DNA of 64,000 nucleotides, taken from positions 3,018,765 through 3,082,764 of the forward strand of contig VCAZ01000027.1 of the NCBI GenBank assembly GCA_005784505.1, read 5' to 3'. The first letter of the stretch is position 1, and every line of letters starts with the position of its first letter. A program made the position numbers and the translations under genes. The notes under the pieces are model-generated. The model searched no databases, was not told where the DNA came from, and was given only the letters and a program-made list of their open reading frames with translations. This stretch comes from Bagarius yarrelli (taxonomy: Eukaryota > Chordata > Actinopteri > Siluriformes > Sisoridae). This document shows, one piece after another, positions 11,816 through 23,959 of the stretch.

Positions 11816-11930
11816 ACAACTAAGCAAATGAAAGTTAAGGGCCTTACTCAAGGGCCCGAGAATTGGCAGCTCAATAGTCTTGGGATTAAACTAAAACCTT
11901 TGATCCAACTATATTAATATTCCTCCCGGA
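11816..11930 (-). mobile_element. SINE2 fragment, minus strand
   Basis: Contains the middle motif (gttaagggccttactcaagg) and a decayed head. Both ends are eroded. It sits only about 170 bases beyond the previous copy in the same orientation. Confidence 0.65.
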
Positions 11931-12839
11931 GTTTTGAACTGCATGGCGAGATTTAAAACGCAAGATTTTAAACCTGATTTCTAGCGTATGTGTGTGTGCT
12001 TCGCAGGCTTTTGTAGCAACACAGCTATAGTGTTTTATGTTGCATGTACTGCCCTTCAACACATAAAGAATCTAAATAAGGTACACAGTTAGAATGTGTG
12101 TATTCGTTAATCGTAGAGGTCCAAATAAAGAACACTAAGGCAAAACACAGGAGTAAAATATATGTCACAGGGGAAAATTGACAGTATACTACGATGTACC
12201 GACTATAAGCAGATGATGAACTTGCAGTTTAGAGCAAGCATATGGCAATCCGATCCTTCACCTATATCTCTGCTTGCTCAAGCCTGTTAGTATTAAGGTC
12301 AGTGATTATCACCTTGTAGGTGCTTAATGGAAACAGCTTAGAGGACAAACTGAAGGGGAAACATACCTTCTATATGCCCTATAACCACATACATAAACAG
12401 TATACACACACACACACACACACAAACAAAACAGATTAATGTCCTTGAAAATTTGTATATGAAGCAGTTTTCTTTTGTGACTGCAGACATGTCTCTAGAA
12501 AATCATCAGTCAACCCCCTGAGTGACAGTTATGACTCAAGGAAATAAGCTGGCAGCATCAATGTTCCCTTTTTCAAATAAATATTTCACTTCCTAACTCT
12601 CTTTCACTCTTACTTCCTCATTCAGAGCAGGATATTTCTGACTTCCCATTAGCTGACCCTGACTGTTCCTAGTCATTTTGTAACAGCTGTCCACAAACAC
12701 CCCCCCCCCCCCCCCACACACACACACACACTTCCCACTATGACCACACACACTTTAGAAGCATCAGATCATATTTGCTTACTGCTCCCTGGGATTCACA
12801 TAGAGGAAGAGAGGAGAGATACTATGAATGAGAGTGAGA
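11931..12839. other. Non-coding stretch with CA and poly-C microsatellites
   Basis: Holds a CA run (12403-12424), then at 12700-12731 a pure C run of about 16 bases running straight into a CA run. No gene recognised. Confidence 0.6.
12700..12731. repeat. (C)n(CA)n microsatellite
   Basis: About 16 consecutive C followed by CA units. The only comparable homopolymers are C11 at 25987-25997 and a G run near 42174-42186. Confidence 0.95.
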
Positions 12840-13250
12840 AAGGGAGGCATGGAGAGAATGCACTGCTCAGCTCATTTGCAGTAGTTCCCAGGAGACAGAT
12901 GAACCAAATGAACTGATGCTAAAACAATGCTAATCAGCCACCATTAGAAGCTGTAATAAAGCCTGAAATCATATAAGCATACAGCTTGTCATTTTAAGCA
13001 TTTCACCCGAAGACCATTCAGAATTCGAAATCTTTTGTTAATTGCATGGCTTTGATGAGGTGAAAGCACTAACCGTGCCATTCATACAAATCTCTGGTTG
13101 CAGTAAAGGCTAATGTTTCCCCCTCCCTTTCCCGCTGGACATCCGGAGGAAGCAATTGGGATAATGAGAGGAAAGTTTACGGTTTCACACTAGCATATTG
13201 CTGCAGAGAGTTGGCTTGCTCCCAGATTACTGCTGTGTTACACTTACAGC
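12840..13250. other. Candidate conserved non-coding element
   Basis: This stretch has no repeats or microsatellites and balanced composition, with many TAAT/ATTA-type cores (for example gctaatcagccaccattaga near 12931). That is the texture of vertebrate enhancers bound by homeodomain proteins. No frame is coding. This is an impression only; conservation across species was not tested. Confidence 0.3.
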
Positions 13251-13523
13251 ATTTATACACACACGTACTAACCGTCCGACCTATTATTCACATATATGCA
13301 GTACACAATAAACTAGTTCATTTGATGTTTCGTTGTTTGAGCTTTTGTTATTATTGCATATTTAAAATAATATATATATGTAGGTTAAAAGTTTGCATTA
13401 TAACTTTCTGAATATTTTTAAACAAACACTATAGGAAACAAATTTGTGGAAACCATACTAGTGATCTCGCATATAAAAGTGTCGTTATGTTGTGGCATTA
13501 TTATACTCCTTAACTGAAACTAA

Positions 13524-13832
13524 GGCTGCATTTATACTGCAGATCTTAATGCTCATTTCTGTCTTTGTGACTATATCCGAATTTTTTTGACAACCTGATT
13601 ACATCATCTTTCAAAAGTTACCCGTATCTGATATCTGCATTTACACTATATATGGCAATATGTATATGATATAGTGATATATTATTTGAATGATGCCTGA
13701 AACGGATTATGAAAATATTGGAATCCATGCGCTTTTTTCCTGCTTACACCGTTGTGGGTCATATGACTTCTGTGCCACATTAGAGAAAATCTCAGAATCG
13801 GGTCACTTGATACATGCGGTGTAAATGCGGCT
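13524..13832. mobile_element. Short non-autonomous DNA element (MITE-like) with inverted ends
   Basis: The left end ggctgcatttatactgcaga and the complement of the right end (agccgcatttacaccgca, 13815-13832) match at most positions, giving diverged inverted ends about 18 bases long around a 0.3-kb non-coding core. No clear target-site duplication remains. A partial copy lies at 15179-15330. From memory the sequence resembles a dispersed fish repeat, but I cannot name the superfamily. Confidence 0.6.
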
Positions 13833-13834
13833 CA

Positions 13835-14328
13835 AGTGGCTTAAACGCTGTTTCCATCATAACACTGCTCCTGTGGACAAAGCAAGTTGAGGTGGGAAGA
13901 GAAGAAACCATCCTGGGTCCTGCACAGCAGCTCAACCTCATTCCTAATGTACACCGTTGGGATAAATTGGAACATTTTGAGGTGCATCGCAGACCTCTTC
14001 CCTTTTTTTACATTTAACAAAACTACATATTATGTGTTAAACAGTTTTGGAATTCGATTTTTTTTTCAAGTGTAACACAACTGATTATTAATGGCAGGCT
14101 TTTATAAACGACAACAGATTTTTTTCCGTTCTGTATAATCAAAATTCAAATATCCAGTTTTTAAAAACACACCTTCAAGTTTCCAAGATGAAGAAGAGCA
14201 TGTAATTCAACATCCTAAAGATCAAAACCATCTGCAATTCAGATCGTACAAAATGTAGGTCAGAGGTCATCCACAGGGATGAGTAGATGAAAAGTCAGAC
14301 GGAGCATTTTGACTATTACAGAGCTGCA
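13835..14328. other. Non-coding stretch
   Basis: Short frames at 13814-14075 overlap the end of the MITE-like element and carry no domain. Nothing else recognised. Confidence 0.5.
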
Positions 14329-14329
14329 G

Positions 14330-14690
14330 ATATGCTCACTGAATATTAACCAGATCACTCAGATCATTAGGATCAGGTCAGTTAGACATACTGAGAGGTC
14401 AATCTAAAAAAGAAGAATCTGCTTTTAGATATTGCGCAGCTGGTAGTTGGAACCAGCTTCCAGAAGAGAACCGATGTGCTAAATCAGCAGCCATATTTAA
14501 ATCCAGACTCAAAACACGTTTGTTTAGTTTTGATTTCATTCATTTAAAACCAGTTTGATGCCTTTTCATGCCTCTGTTTTTGCTGTTGTGCTAAATTTAA
14601 GCCTAGTTTTGTTTCCTTGTATTCAAAGCATTTAAAACTACCAATGTGTAGAAATGTGCTATATACATGAATTTGTTTTGCCTTTCCTAG
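14330..14690 (+). mobile_element. LINE 3' end with the last codons of a reverse transcriptase ORF
   Basis: At 14438-14534 the frame reads SWNQLPEENRCAKSAAIFKS, then RLKTRLFSF. This is the pattern WNxLP...FKSxLKTxLF found at the C-terminus of reverse transcriptase ORFs of several fish LINE groups. An A/T-rich 3' UTR-like sequence follows (with aatgtgctatata near 14655). There is no 5' part, as usual for LINEs truncated during insertion. Confidence 0.75.
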
Positions 14691-15178
14691 TTTTCTGGTG
14701 TTAGCGAGCTCTTTATATTTTTATATTAGGTTAACGTTTTCAGCAGGTGTAACAACTGTCTACGCGGTTTCTGGTGTTTTTTTTTTAAGTATATTTGTGT
14801 AAAAGTGATTAGCATGATGCCGTTGTATACAAGACTCGAATCCACCCCATGCATTCAACAGCTTGAAGCGACAAAGCAGCCGTTGCAAAGAGCTTGGCCT
14901 AAGTGGGAAATTGGATCACTGATTATAATTAGGTTCCAGGCTCTCTGCTATAGCAGGCTCGCTGTTGACACAAGGGAACAGGGAGGTTGGGAACCCTGCC
15001 GTTTTGCACAAACAGCAAAAGACCCCTGTATTTTTGCTGTTCATTATCTAAAATTTTGGACCATCACATTCACTGTAATTCAAGCCATAAACTAATGTTA
15101 AGGTTAAGGTTTCACTTGGTTTAAGCCCACATGCATGTAGCCTATTCCTATTCTGAACAGTAGGGCGTCTTCTTCTAC

Positions 15179-15330
15179 GGCTGCATTTACAATGATTATT
15201 CTGATTTAGTAAATATATCAATGTTTTTTCATGGTAGATGTACTGACCAGAAAATGAAGTAAAAATGGCAATGTTTTTTTTCCTGTTTAGACTGTCATCG
15301 GTCATATCCGATCTGTGCCACATCAGAATT
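15179..15330 (+). mobile_element. Partial copy of the MITE-like element at 13524
   Basis: Starts with the same end (ggctgcatttac) and shares the later phrase ggtcatat...tctgtgccacat (15300-15322 against 13757-13780). The middle is deleted and the right end is lost. Confidence 0.5.
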
Positions 15331-15349
15331 GGCAAATTTACATTCTTTG

Positions 15350-17985
15350 TAAATAATGGGGTCCTAAACCGGCCTTTGTAAATAACATGAAATAATGGAA
15401 TTAAATCTGATCTTACTATTGCCCCGCCACCCACACGCGCACACACACTTTGAAGATGTCACCTGTGGATCTGGCTATAGACGTGGTGTCATTCTAATCA
15501 CTTTTACACCAAACTTTAGAAGAAACACAAGACAGCATTTGGACAAATGTTTCACACAGAATGCTAACATATAGATATAAACTAGCACAATTATTCCAGT
15601 AAACTACTGCAGCTGTATAATAGACAACATTTTGGAGAAACTACTCTTTCTTGTGAATGACCTCAGACCTACTTTCTGTACAATCTGAATCTATACATTT
15701 TGAATTCGGAACGCTGAATTTAATGTTAGATTATTTTCTTTATCTTGAAAACAAGTATTTTTTTAAAAGCTTAATATTTGCAGTCAAACAATTCACAACA
15801 GAAAATCTGTTAAAAATTTGAAAAAACATGTCTATAAAACTCAGTTGTGTTATATTTAGAATATATAAATATTAAAGTTAAAAACTCGAATTTAAAACAA
15901 TGTTTAATGCCACATAATATTCAGTTTTGTTAAATAACACTTTAAATTTACATTATACAGTCCCACTCCAAAATGTAGTGAATATTTGCAGAAGGTTGGT
16001 GAAGTAAAAGTTTCAAAAATAACTATGGATATGATAGTCAGGTTTCCTAAAACTTATTCTATATGGTGTTTTAACGCTAATTATTTTTGCCATTTTGCTA
16101 ACTTTTTGGACATGTCTGTTATCATTCCTGCCCAACACAAATCAAATCTCACGTGATTATTTTGTAGGAAGTTTTGACCAAAAAAAAGTTTGATTAAAGT
16201 TTGAATATTTTATTATGAATATTACTTTTAAATTTTACATATTATTTTTAGGGTTAAGAAGTGTATATAGTGTGTATGGTGCTGTGTCATGTTATCATAC
16301 TAAAATAGTAGCAGGTGCTGGCCTAACATAACAAAAGCAAAAGGACAAGCACTTAACATAAGGTGTGGGCTTTGCATGTATGGTGGAAAAATCGTGTGTG
16401 TTCTCTAAACACTTCATACTGCATTTACATTTAGAGTGTAGATAAGCTGTACTGTTTATACTGGAACATGGAGTTCTGTATTTCTTCATACTTTTCTCAT
16501 GACCTGGACTTGTGTAATGAATGGTATGTTTTTGCACATTTTTAAATAAATAAAACACGCAAAAACTGCCTTTTAACATGCTAGATTAAACCTACTATGG
16601 ACTAAATGGCACGTTTTGAACATAGACTGTTAAGCGGGTGGCCTGGGGGTATGCAGATTATCAGCGCACGTCACTGTGAGTCTTTGAGTTCACTGAGGAG
16701 AGGTAATATTCGGACACGGTCAGATTCTCCGCCTTGCTGTTGCCATAGTGTTGCTATGGTGTTTCACTGTGGTTCTGTTTGTTCTGAACAGATATGTGAT
16801 CCAATTCTCAGAGAAATAGACACACCACTTGTTGCTTTAGTTACAGCGCATGCAGGTTCTCAAACAATAGTTAAAGGTTTAAAGCTTGGAAAACCATGAC
16901 TTTCAGCTTCATTTTAGAAAAGAGTGGGAAAAAGGTCAAATACCTGTATCATAACTTAGTTTCCAAGGGCACAACTGGAAAATATGACTCACACCACAGA
17001 GGAGGCCGTTTGCTACCATTACTAGTTTAAATGTTGCTAAACACAAATATGGGACAAATTCGGTTACATACACACAACCAGTTGTTAGGGTTTTGTATTT
17101 AAACAGACAGCTTGATTGACCCTTTTAGATCTAAAAAGTCCAATTTATGTAAAAATATTTTATCAGTGGTGTGCAGTTAGGGCCAGCAAGGCCTTCTCTG
17201 AGCTGACCTACATTTACAAACTAAATTCCAATATTTGTTCCATGTAATTGTATTTATTTATTTTACAGTTTATTCTCTTCAATCGTAGCATTTCTCTTGC
17301 TGCACTGCTTCCAGTGCATGTAGGGGGATTTTAGAATTTTTTGTCCAAAAATTGATTTTAGTTTCTGTGTGCTGCCATGTTAATCTAATCTGCAAAGGGC
17401 CTTCAGAATCAGTAGTGCTGCTCATGTAACGTAAACTGTATCAGCAGATTGCTAATTAAAGTCTGTTTCTTTAACCAATCAGATTTTAAATTCGACTCTC
17501 AGCTCCAGCTAGCTGGACCAAAATAACACTATTTTTCCGTCCTCTGATTGGTTGATGAATGTAAAACTGTTACAGCCAAGTTCGACTAGCAAAACACATC
17601 TGTACAGTTTAATTTGAATCTGTTTTTAAGGCAAACTTTTCTGGAAAAGTTACAGACATTGTGAGGAGTTCCGCTAACACCGAAGATAACATTTGAAGTG
17701 GATCAAAAAGTTGTCCTAAGACAAGAATTTATTTTTCTTTCAGTTTTCCGAAAGCAGCTCTCCTGTGTGTTTGTGTCTGTGTGTCTTTATGCGCGCTCTC
17801 AGATTGGTCTCCTGGTTTCGATTTAATCAGTAGATGAATGCTTTTGACTTAACTGAGGCAAATCAACTAAAAATGCACAGACAAATCCATACATTTTTTC
17901 ATCCTATTAAACTGCAAAATCTGTAATTTGGGTGTAAAACCTGATATCTTTGATAGAATTCAGCATAACATTTACAGGATACATA
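15350..17985. other. Long non-coding stretch, possible unclassified repeat at 17165-17760
   Basis: No gene recognised. The part 16600-16900 has an open frame and a small palindrome (ccatagtgttgctatgg near 16744) but no domain. The sequence 17165-17760 reads like a dispersed fish repeat to me, with 'caatcagat' and 'tctgattggttg' in opposite sense. There is no second copy in this window to confirm it. Confidence 0.4.
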
Positions 17986-17989
17986 GTTA

Positions 17990-18620
17990 ACCATTGACCC
18001 CATTCTTAAGCTCTCTAGTGATTGTAGGGTTGACCGAATGGTTGGTCGGGGTACCATGGGAGATCTTATGCCCTAAGGACCATGTAAACAAGGAAAGCTA
18101 GTTGTCTTCCCTAGGACAGTGGGGATTTTTTGGTAATCTATGCTGGAACCACTCATCCACTGACTATACAGCATTGCCGAGGAGGCCTGACCGGTCGATT
18201 GTGGCATCCAGAAGGTAGCTTATCTTTTTCCTTTAAATTCCACATCAGGTCTGCTTGGAAAGTCAGTAGCATAGCCATCGTTTATAGGCATGCCCCTGCC
18301 TGACCTGATCACCAGTAAGTTTTCCCTACAAATGTGGATGTCATTTTTAACGACTTGGTAGGTAGCTAAGGGGTCCCCAAAGACGATGCTGTAGCCGGGG
18401 ATAGATATCCCGCTAGCATCTTTTCAACACGTGGCATTGCCTAGTAACCGCACTCCTTTGCCTTGGCTATATTGGAGTATGGTACCCTGTAGATGATAAA
18501 CAGCCCCGATGAATTTGGCTTGTTTCAGGATCCCTCTCAGTGGAGGTGGTGGCTGCACCCTAACCTTAAGGAAGAGTTCGTCAAATTTAATCCTGGGATG
18601 AATGTCCCTTTTTCTGTATG
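17990..18620 (-). pseudogene. Decayed protein-coding block of unknown identity
   Basis: On the minus strand a single frame runs about 210 codons with only three stops (TGA near 18427, TAA near 18228, TAG near 18081), where about ten would be expected by chance. Its residue make-up is protein-like: a proline-rich VRVQPPPPLRG, then RLLGNATC, then PGYSIVFGDPLATYQVVKND. More pieces in other frames may extend it upstream to about 18760 (YEKLIEVITRLPIS). I do not recognise the family. A LINE or LTR element protein, an integrated viral gene or a dead host gene are all possible. The local base composition is richer in G+C than its surroundings. Confidence 0.45.
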
Positions 18621-18624
18621 ACCC

Positions 18625-19538
18625 TCTGTATTTAGCTTATTGGCAGCCGGGTTATCACCTCTATCAGCTTCTCATACACTGGGGAGCCCCCAGAAGATCC
18701 ACCTGGAAGCCCCAAGACATCAGTCCTGCATCTTAGCCTTTGGGTCTTCATGTCTGGCCATCTCTATTGAAAATAGCCAGGCTAGAGTGGAGCACACACA
18801 TTGGCAGGCGCTTATAATCTTTACAGTCAAGCCGATAACAAACTGCAAAAACATGTTTTACATGATTGATTCGAACCGTTGTGGGAGAGAAGTACAGAAT
18901 TACTGGCGAATTAATGCCTTTTTCTATGGCGGCGATCTAATTATGTATGATGGTAATTGACCCTTATTTATATATAAATCAATCATGCCACTCAGTGTTA
19001 AGTGATTTGTACTTAAACAAAGGGATAGCAGGCCATTGTTCAAAGTGTTCTGCATACATACGAATCTATTAAACAACCTTTCTGTGTATATAACCTTTCT
19101 CCACTGTTTAAAAAATAGTGAAAATTGTTTACTCTCTGAACTTTCAACCTGAACACCTTTTCCTCTTTCTTCCTTTAGCTCTATTTAAAGATGATAAGCT
19201 TGCCCTTAGGCCTTGTGGAATTCCCATGGCTGTGTGTTTAAGTTTCCAAATGTGTAGCTGGACCACACTGATAACACTTTCTATGATGCAGAACTCGCAT
19301 ACATAACTAGTTAACAGATAATACATAGTTCTGTATTAGATTGGAGCTTCATAAGTGTTTTTCCATGGAACAAGAAGCGCAAAGGTTTTAGACTAGCTGA
19401 GATAAGAAAAAGGAAAAATGCCTTTGAGCCAACTTTTGTATTCTGATATCAGATTGGCTTGGAGGAAATAAAAAAGCAGCATCACCTGTACACTGTCCAG
19501 GCAGCAGGATTCAGGATTATGTTATCTATTGAACAATC
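18625..19538. other. Non-coding stretch
   Basis: Apart from a possible upstream extension of the protein-like block to about 18960, no feature was recognised. Confidence 0.45.
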
Positions 19539-19539
19539 A

Positions 19540-19584
19540 AGTCGCTCTGGATAAGGGTGTCTGCCAAATACTGTAAATGTAATA
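19540..19584 (+). mobile_element. SINE2 tail fragment, plus strand
   Basis: Reads gtcgctctggataagggtg, then tctgccaaatactgtaaatg, the last 45 bases of SINE2 without its body. Confidence 0.75.
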
Positions 19585-19908
19585 CAATGAAGATATAATC
19601 TGTGAGATATGAAAAAAAAAGTTTAGAGTGAGAAACGCATTCTGTTGCTGTCTTCTGTTGCATTTCTGCTGGTGTCTACTACAGGCGTTAAAGGGTGTGA
19701 TAGACTACGCCATGGTTGCAGTATTTCTTTTGGACAGGTAGGAATATAGTGCGATTCCATTTGTGTTTTGATAGTAACACTTAGCTTATGTAATTTGTGC
19801 ATCTTTACCAGTTAGCTCAACTGATATACTGTAAACATACCTTTAGAAGGCATTATAACAATACAAGATATGACAACCAGAGTCCAGGACTATTTAATGT
19901 TGTGTAGG

Positions 19909-19952
19909 AAGTGGTAGCTCAGTGGTTCAGGTGTTGGACTGCTATTGTTAAC
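19909..19952 (+). mobile_element. SINE2 head fragment, plus strand
   Basis: Reads gtggtagctcagtggttcag and tgttggactgct, the A-box half of the tRNA-like head. The sequence breaks off into unrelated AT-rich DNA. Confidence 0.7.
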
Positions 19953-20059
19953 ATGAGTTTAAAAAATATTTTTTTAAAAACTCAATGATAAAGGACAGGA
20001 AAGATAATTTATTTTATATTTTAAAGCACAACGAACATTCAAGATTAGTAAATTAGGGT

Positions 20060-20170
20060 CAGAAATGATACCCTGAAGCAGAGAGGGATAAATGGCAGCT
20101 TGACAGTGCTGGGGCTTGAACCCTTAAGCCTCCAATTCACAGGCTTAACCTTTTGAGCCACCACTACCCT
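20060..20170 (-). mobile_element. SINE2 fragment, minus strand
   Basis: Ends in the complement of the head (ttgagccaccactaccc) and holds a B-box-like ggcttgaacccttaagcc. The tail half is decayed. Confidence 0.65.
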
Positions 20171-20174
20171 CAAT

Positions 20175-22045
20175 AAGATGCACAGCTTAGAGACAGGGAC
20201 CTCACACACCGAAGCCTGCAACACAAATCACTACGACACAGCAAAGCAAAAATGATGAAAACGGTCCAACACCTTAACCACTCTGCTGTTTTACGGTGCA
20301 TCATAGGTTTGTGGAATGTTATAGTAGTCATCAAATGATGGTCTTAAACACTCCAATTTTTCTATCTCTGCAAAAGAATTACACCTCCTATTTTAGATAA
20401 TAAGGCTAAAACGCTATGACCCTTCCTTTGTACATCTCTGGTTTGTATGTATATCTAACCTTTCAGTCCATCTCTCCTTGTTCTTAGGCACCACCCCACT
20501 GCACCCCATCCCCCTTTTACAAACATCTGGGTAAAAGCTTCAGGCTTTATATGAGCCCTGATTGATTTCCAATGCACCACAGCCTGCCTTCTGTGTCTGC
20601 TGAAAGAACCTTAGGAGACTGGAGGAAACCTACTGGCCTGATCATGAGTTGATGAGTTGAAACCTGCTGTAATTATGGCTCAGATGTATGCTCACATTAA
20701 AAATGTAGCTGTTTAAATGTCAACACAGAACATGCCTTACTGTAACACATGATGCTTTTTAGAACGTAAATTTCAGGACCACATAAAGTATTATAGTTCT
20801 CTGATTAAAATCCGGAATAATTTGGGTTTTAAAAACAGCGGAAAAATTGCACGCCTACAATTACATTAAACAAGGTGAGCATGTACCCGGTGTGACTGGA
20901 GGTTGTCAATACAATGAATAGTCAAATGGAGGACAGGCATGGAATTTGAGTAGCTTCCTATTTTTAGTTCCACTGCTAATGCATTTCTGTCTGTCTGCCA
21001 AGCCATGCTAAAGAAGCAGGAGGTTTTGGGGGGGATGGGTGCAGGATTTATAGTTTTTTTTTTTTCTTTTTCAAAACCAGCTTTCCACTTCCATTACCAA
21101 TCTAGACAGACAGTCTGCTGCTGTCTGCCCCTCTCATCTTCTGTCTTTGTTTATCTTGTCCTCCTGTCCTCTTTTCCTTCTTTCCACCTGCTCTTGTTTC
21201 TTCTGTCTCCGTCTCTTCCGGGTTTTGCTCCAGTGTAGTACTTGTAATCTATATTTGGATGGTTGCCAGTTATTCCTATAAGCACCTGTGTCAACCAGCT
21301 GCATGCAAAAAACTTGTGTTCTTGGCATTCCACAAACACACACACACACTCATGCTTGACCCGTCAAATTTCCTGAAAATGTTACATACTATTTCTAGAA
21401 ACTGAGCGTGACCACAATTTTGTCTATTTATACACATGATTGAAAAAAAAAAAAATACTGTAACAAATAAAAGCTAGAAGCTAGAACTTCTCCTGGAATA
21501 GTTAAAGAACGCTTCAGCCCTCAGGTGACAGGAATCACATGGAAAGGGTGGTGTAAAGGCTGCACATGTAAGATTCATTTTCAAACTCTCCCAACATTAA
21601 ACACCTGCATTACCAGGCAGCACTGTACTGGTCATCATGGATACAGGCGTGCTAGCGGGAGCGCAGCGTGGCAGGCAGTTCTAGTTATCTGGCTGATTGG
21701 TAATCCACAGACCCTTACACCACACTGCTTTGATTTCAGACATACTATAGCAGAGTGCAGATGATGATCCTTCACACTCCACAGCATGCTTGGGCTCTTC
21801 TGTAACGGATCTGTCCTCCAGAGCAATAGGGTCAGATCTTTCCCTCGCAGCATTCACACTGATTTGTGAGGTTGCCTGAAAAAACACTGCGATTGTTTGA
21901 ATAGAGAAAGATTTTTCTATCACTCCCACTCAAAGCCATTTCGGTTCGCTCGGATTCCTAGCCTCTAATATCATCATGGTCTAAACTTACAATAAGACTT
22001 GACTGTAGACATGCATCTATTTAAAGTTTAAATGATAGAATTTCT
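20175..22045. other. Non-coding stretch; possible conserved patch at 20540-20720
   Basis: Free of recognised mobile elements. The part 20540-20720 is complex, non-repetitive sequence with no coding frame and could be regulatory. A CA run lies near 21335-21348 and a polypyrimidine tract at 21120-21225. Confidence 0.4.
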
Positions 22046-22048
22046 TCT

Positions 22049-22305
22049 TTCTATAAAGTAGAACGCACAACGGCACTTTATTACACGCACAACTGCACTT
22101 TATATTTCACTGCAGTCACTTTATATATACACACCATTATATACAATACACACTGTATAGTTTTATTTTATCTTTTTATTCTATTAATTTGATTTAATTG
22201 AATTTTTCTTTAATTCGGAGAGTCATAAAAAACATTTCACTATATGTTGTACTGTGTATAATCATGTATGTGACAAATAAAATTTTAATTTGATGTGATT
22301 TGGTT
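22049..22305 (+). mobile_element. LINE 3' UTR tail
   Basis: The end reads tcggagagtcataaaaaaca, ttgtactgtgtataatcatg and gtgacaaataaaattttaat. This is the same tail, in the same order, as 50200-50440. From memory it is a common LINE 3' terminus in fish. The upstream part contains a small tandem repeat (cgcacaacggcactttatt repeated as cgcacaactgcactttata). Confidence 0.75.
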
Positions 22306-22309
22306 CATT

Positions 22310-23958
22310 TTAGTGATGTCAGACATTACCATAGATCGCGATTCAGGCTTTTGCATTGTTTTGAATGTTTTATTGTATTACGTGTTTCTATACAGTATTT
22401 CTGTATGCGCGTCGCTGGTCTGTATGTTTACACACACACATTCCACATGATATGTTTTAGTGCTAAAGTTTAAGTTCTAAACTTGTAAACTTGTACATTA
22501 AATTATAGTCATCTCATTTTATGGAAACTTTTTACAATCTTTGGACGCTAAATACTTTCCCTACAGTCTGAAACGTGTTCTGGGTCAGACTAACCTTCTT
22601 CCTGCTAAAAAAATAAGCTTTTCTGCTGTCTGCTTTCTAAAATATGCTTAACTTTATTTTCTCTTGTTGCCTTTGCCTAGCCTTGCTCATTGAATTCAAA
22701 GGAACAGCAGGTACCGGCAAAAAAACATGACAGAAAGTATCTGAAAAGCAGCAAAAAGTATTTCAGGTTTGCATGCCGTTCTGTTTTGTTCTGTTCCTCA
22801 ATTGGGAACATGGCAAAACTACTGCCTGTCAAGGGCAGCCGAAAGCCGAGAACCGCTTCACTAAAAGTGACAGTGCCGTCCCTGAACATAAGCATTATAA
22901 ACGCATAACTACATCATCCTAGGACAATTCCTGCTACGAATACTGCATGAATCGTTCCCATCATATTTTTTAAATGAAAAGATTACTGCATAAATTACAC
23001 ATTAACACTAAATTCTAATCTCTATCTTCTTTCTAGCCTTAATCATCCACTATTGGCTTGCTACACATGATGCATATAACACATTCTCTGCCTCCGATAG
23101 GTCGATGTTTTTAATTTTATTACTGCATTGAATTTCCAATTGGTACTGCGTGTACTAAGAGTTTATTTCCCATTTAATGGCTGAGGGTGTTAATGTTTCT
23201 TCATAGCTCAGAGAGAATTAAAAAGGGATGCACCGTGTTCTCCTAAAGCACACAGAGACCAGCTGAGGCATATATTAACATCAGTCACTCAGAATTCCTT
23301 CCTTGGATATGGCATACAGCAGGAACAGTCCCTGCTTTGCCCTTTATCAAGTGTCACCAAACATTTTGCTAAAGGTTTTTTTTTTTTTTGCTTAAGTTTG
23401 TCTTTCGCATGGCTTGTTTTACCAGCATTGTTATCAAGCTACCCTCAAATTGATTGACATTTCCACAGGACACGGAACACAAAGAGCGTGCTTTCTGACT
23501 AGTTAAATAACTCATTGACTGTGCCCTCTGCCCATTGCTGAACTTTTCATCTATGTGTTGACAGAATGCTGAGATTAGCACATACCTGAACACACTCAGA
23601 TGAGAGACAGGGAGAGAAAAGTGAATGCTTCTTTATTGGACGGCTCTCTGTTTATTCTCTACACATAATGCACTTTACCAACAGAGGTAACAGGTGTGCA
23701 GTATTGGCTAGTCATCACACAACCACAAATACTTTCATGTTTACTAGCAACTAATCCAAGATGGCGGTGTGTCAGTAGCACGCAGTGGCCATTCTGGATA
23801 CAAAATGGTGCCATTCATGTTTTTAGCCCAACAAAGAAAGGCAAATGGCCACCAGAGACATTGGTGTTTATGTATACGATCACCAACGCTATTAATATAC
23901 AATAATCAAGCAGGAACCCACCTGCATGATGATGTGAGTGACGAACTCCACAACCTCT
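22310..23958. other. Non-coding stretch
   Basis: No gene. At 22660-22680 a good-looking splice acceptor (cttgttgcctttgcctag) precedes an open frame of 72 codons, but the frame has no recognisable domain and no partner exon. I do not call it. Confidence 0.45.
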
Positions 23959-23959
23959 G

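Noticed and set aside
16736..16765. Possible RFX X-box (gttgccatagtgttgctatgg)
   Set aside because: Half-site order and spacing do not fit GTNRCC(0-3)RGYAAC; only a small palindrome remains.
22660..22908. Splice acceptor followed by a 72-codon frame as a host exon
   Set aside because: The acceptor looks good, but there is no recognisable protein, the same interval is open on the other strand, and no partner exon was found.
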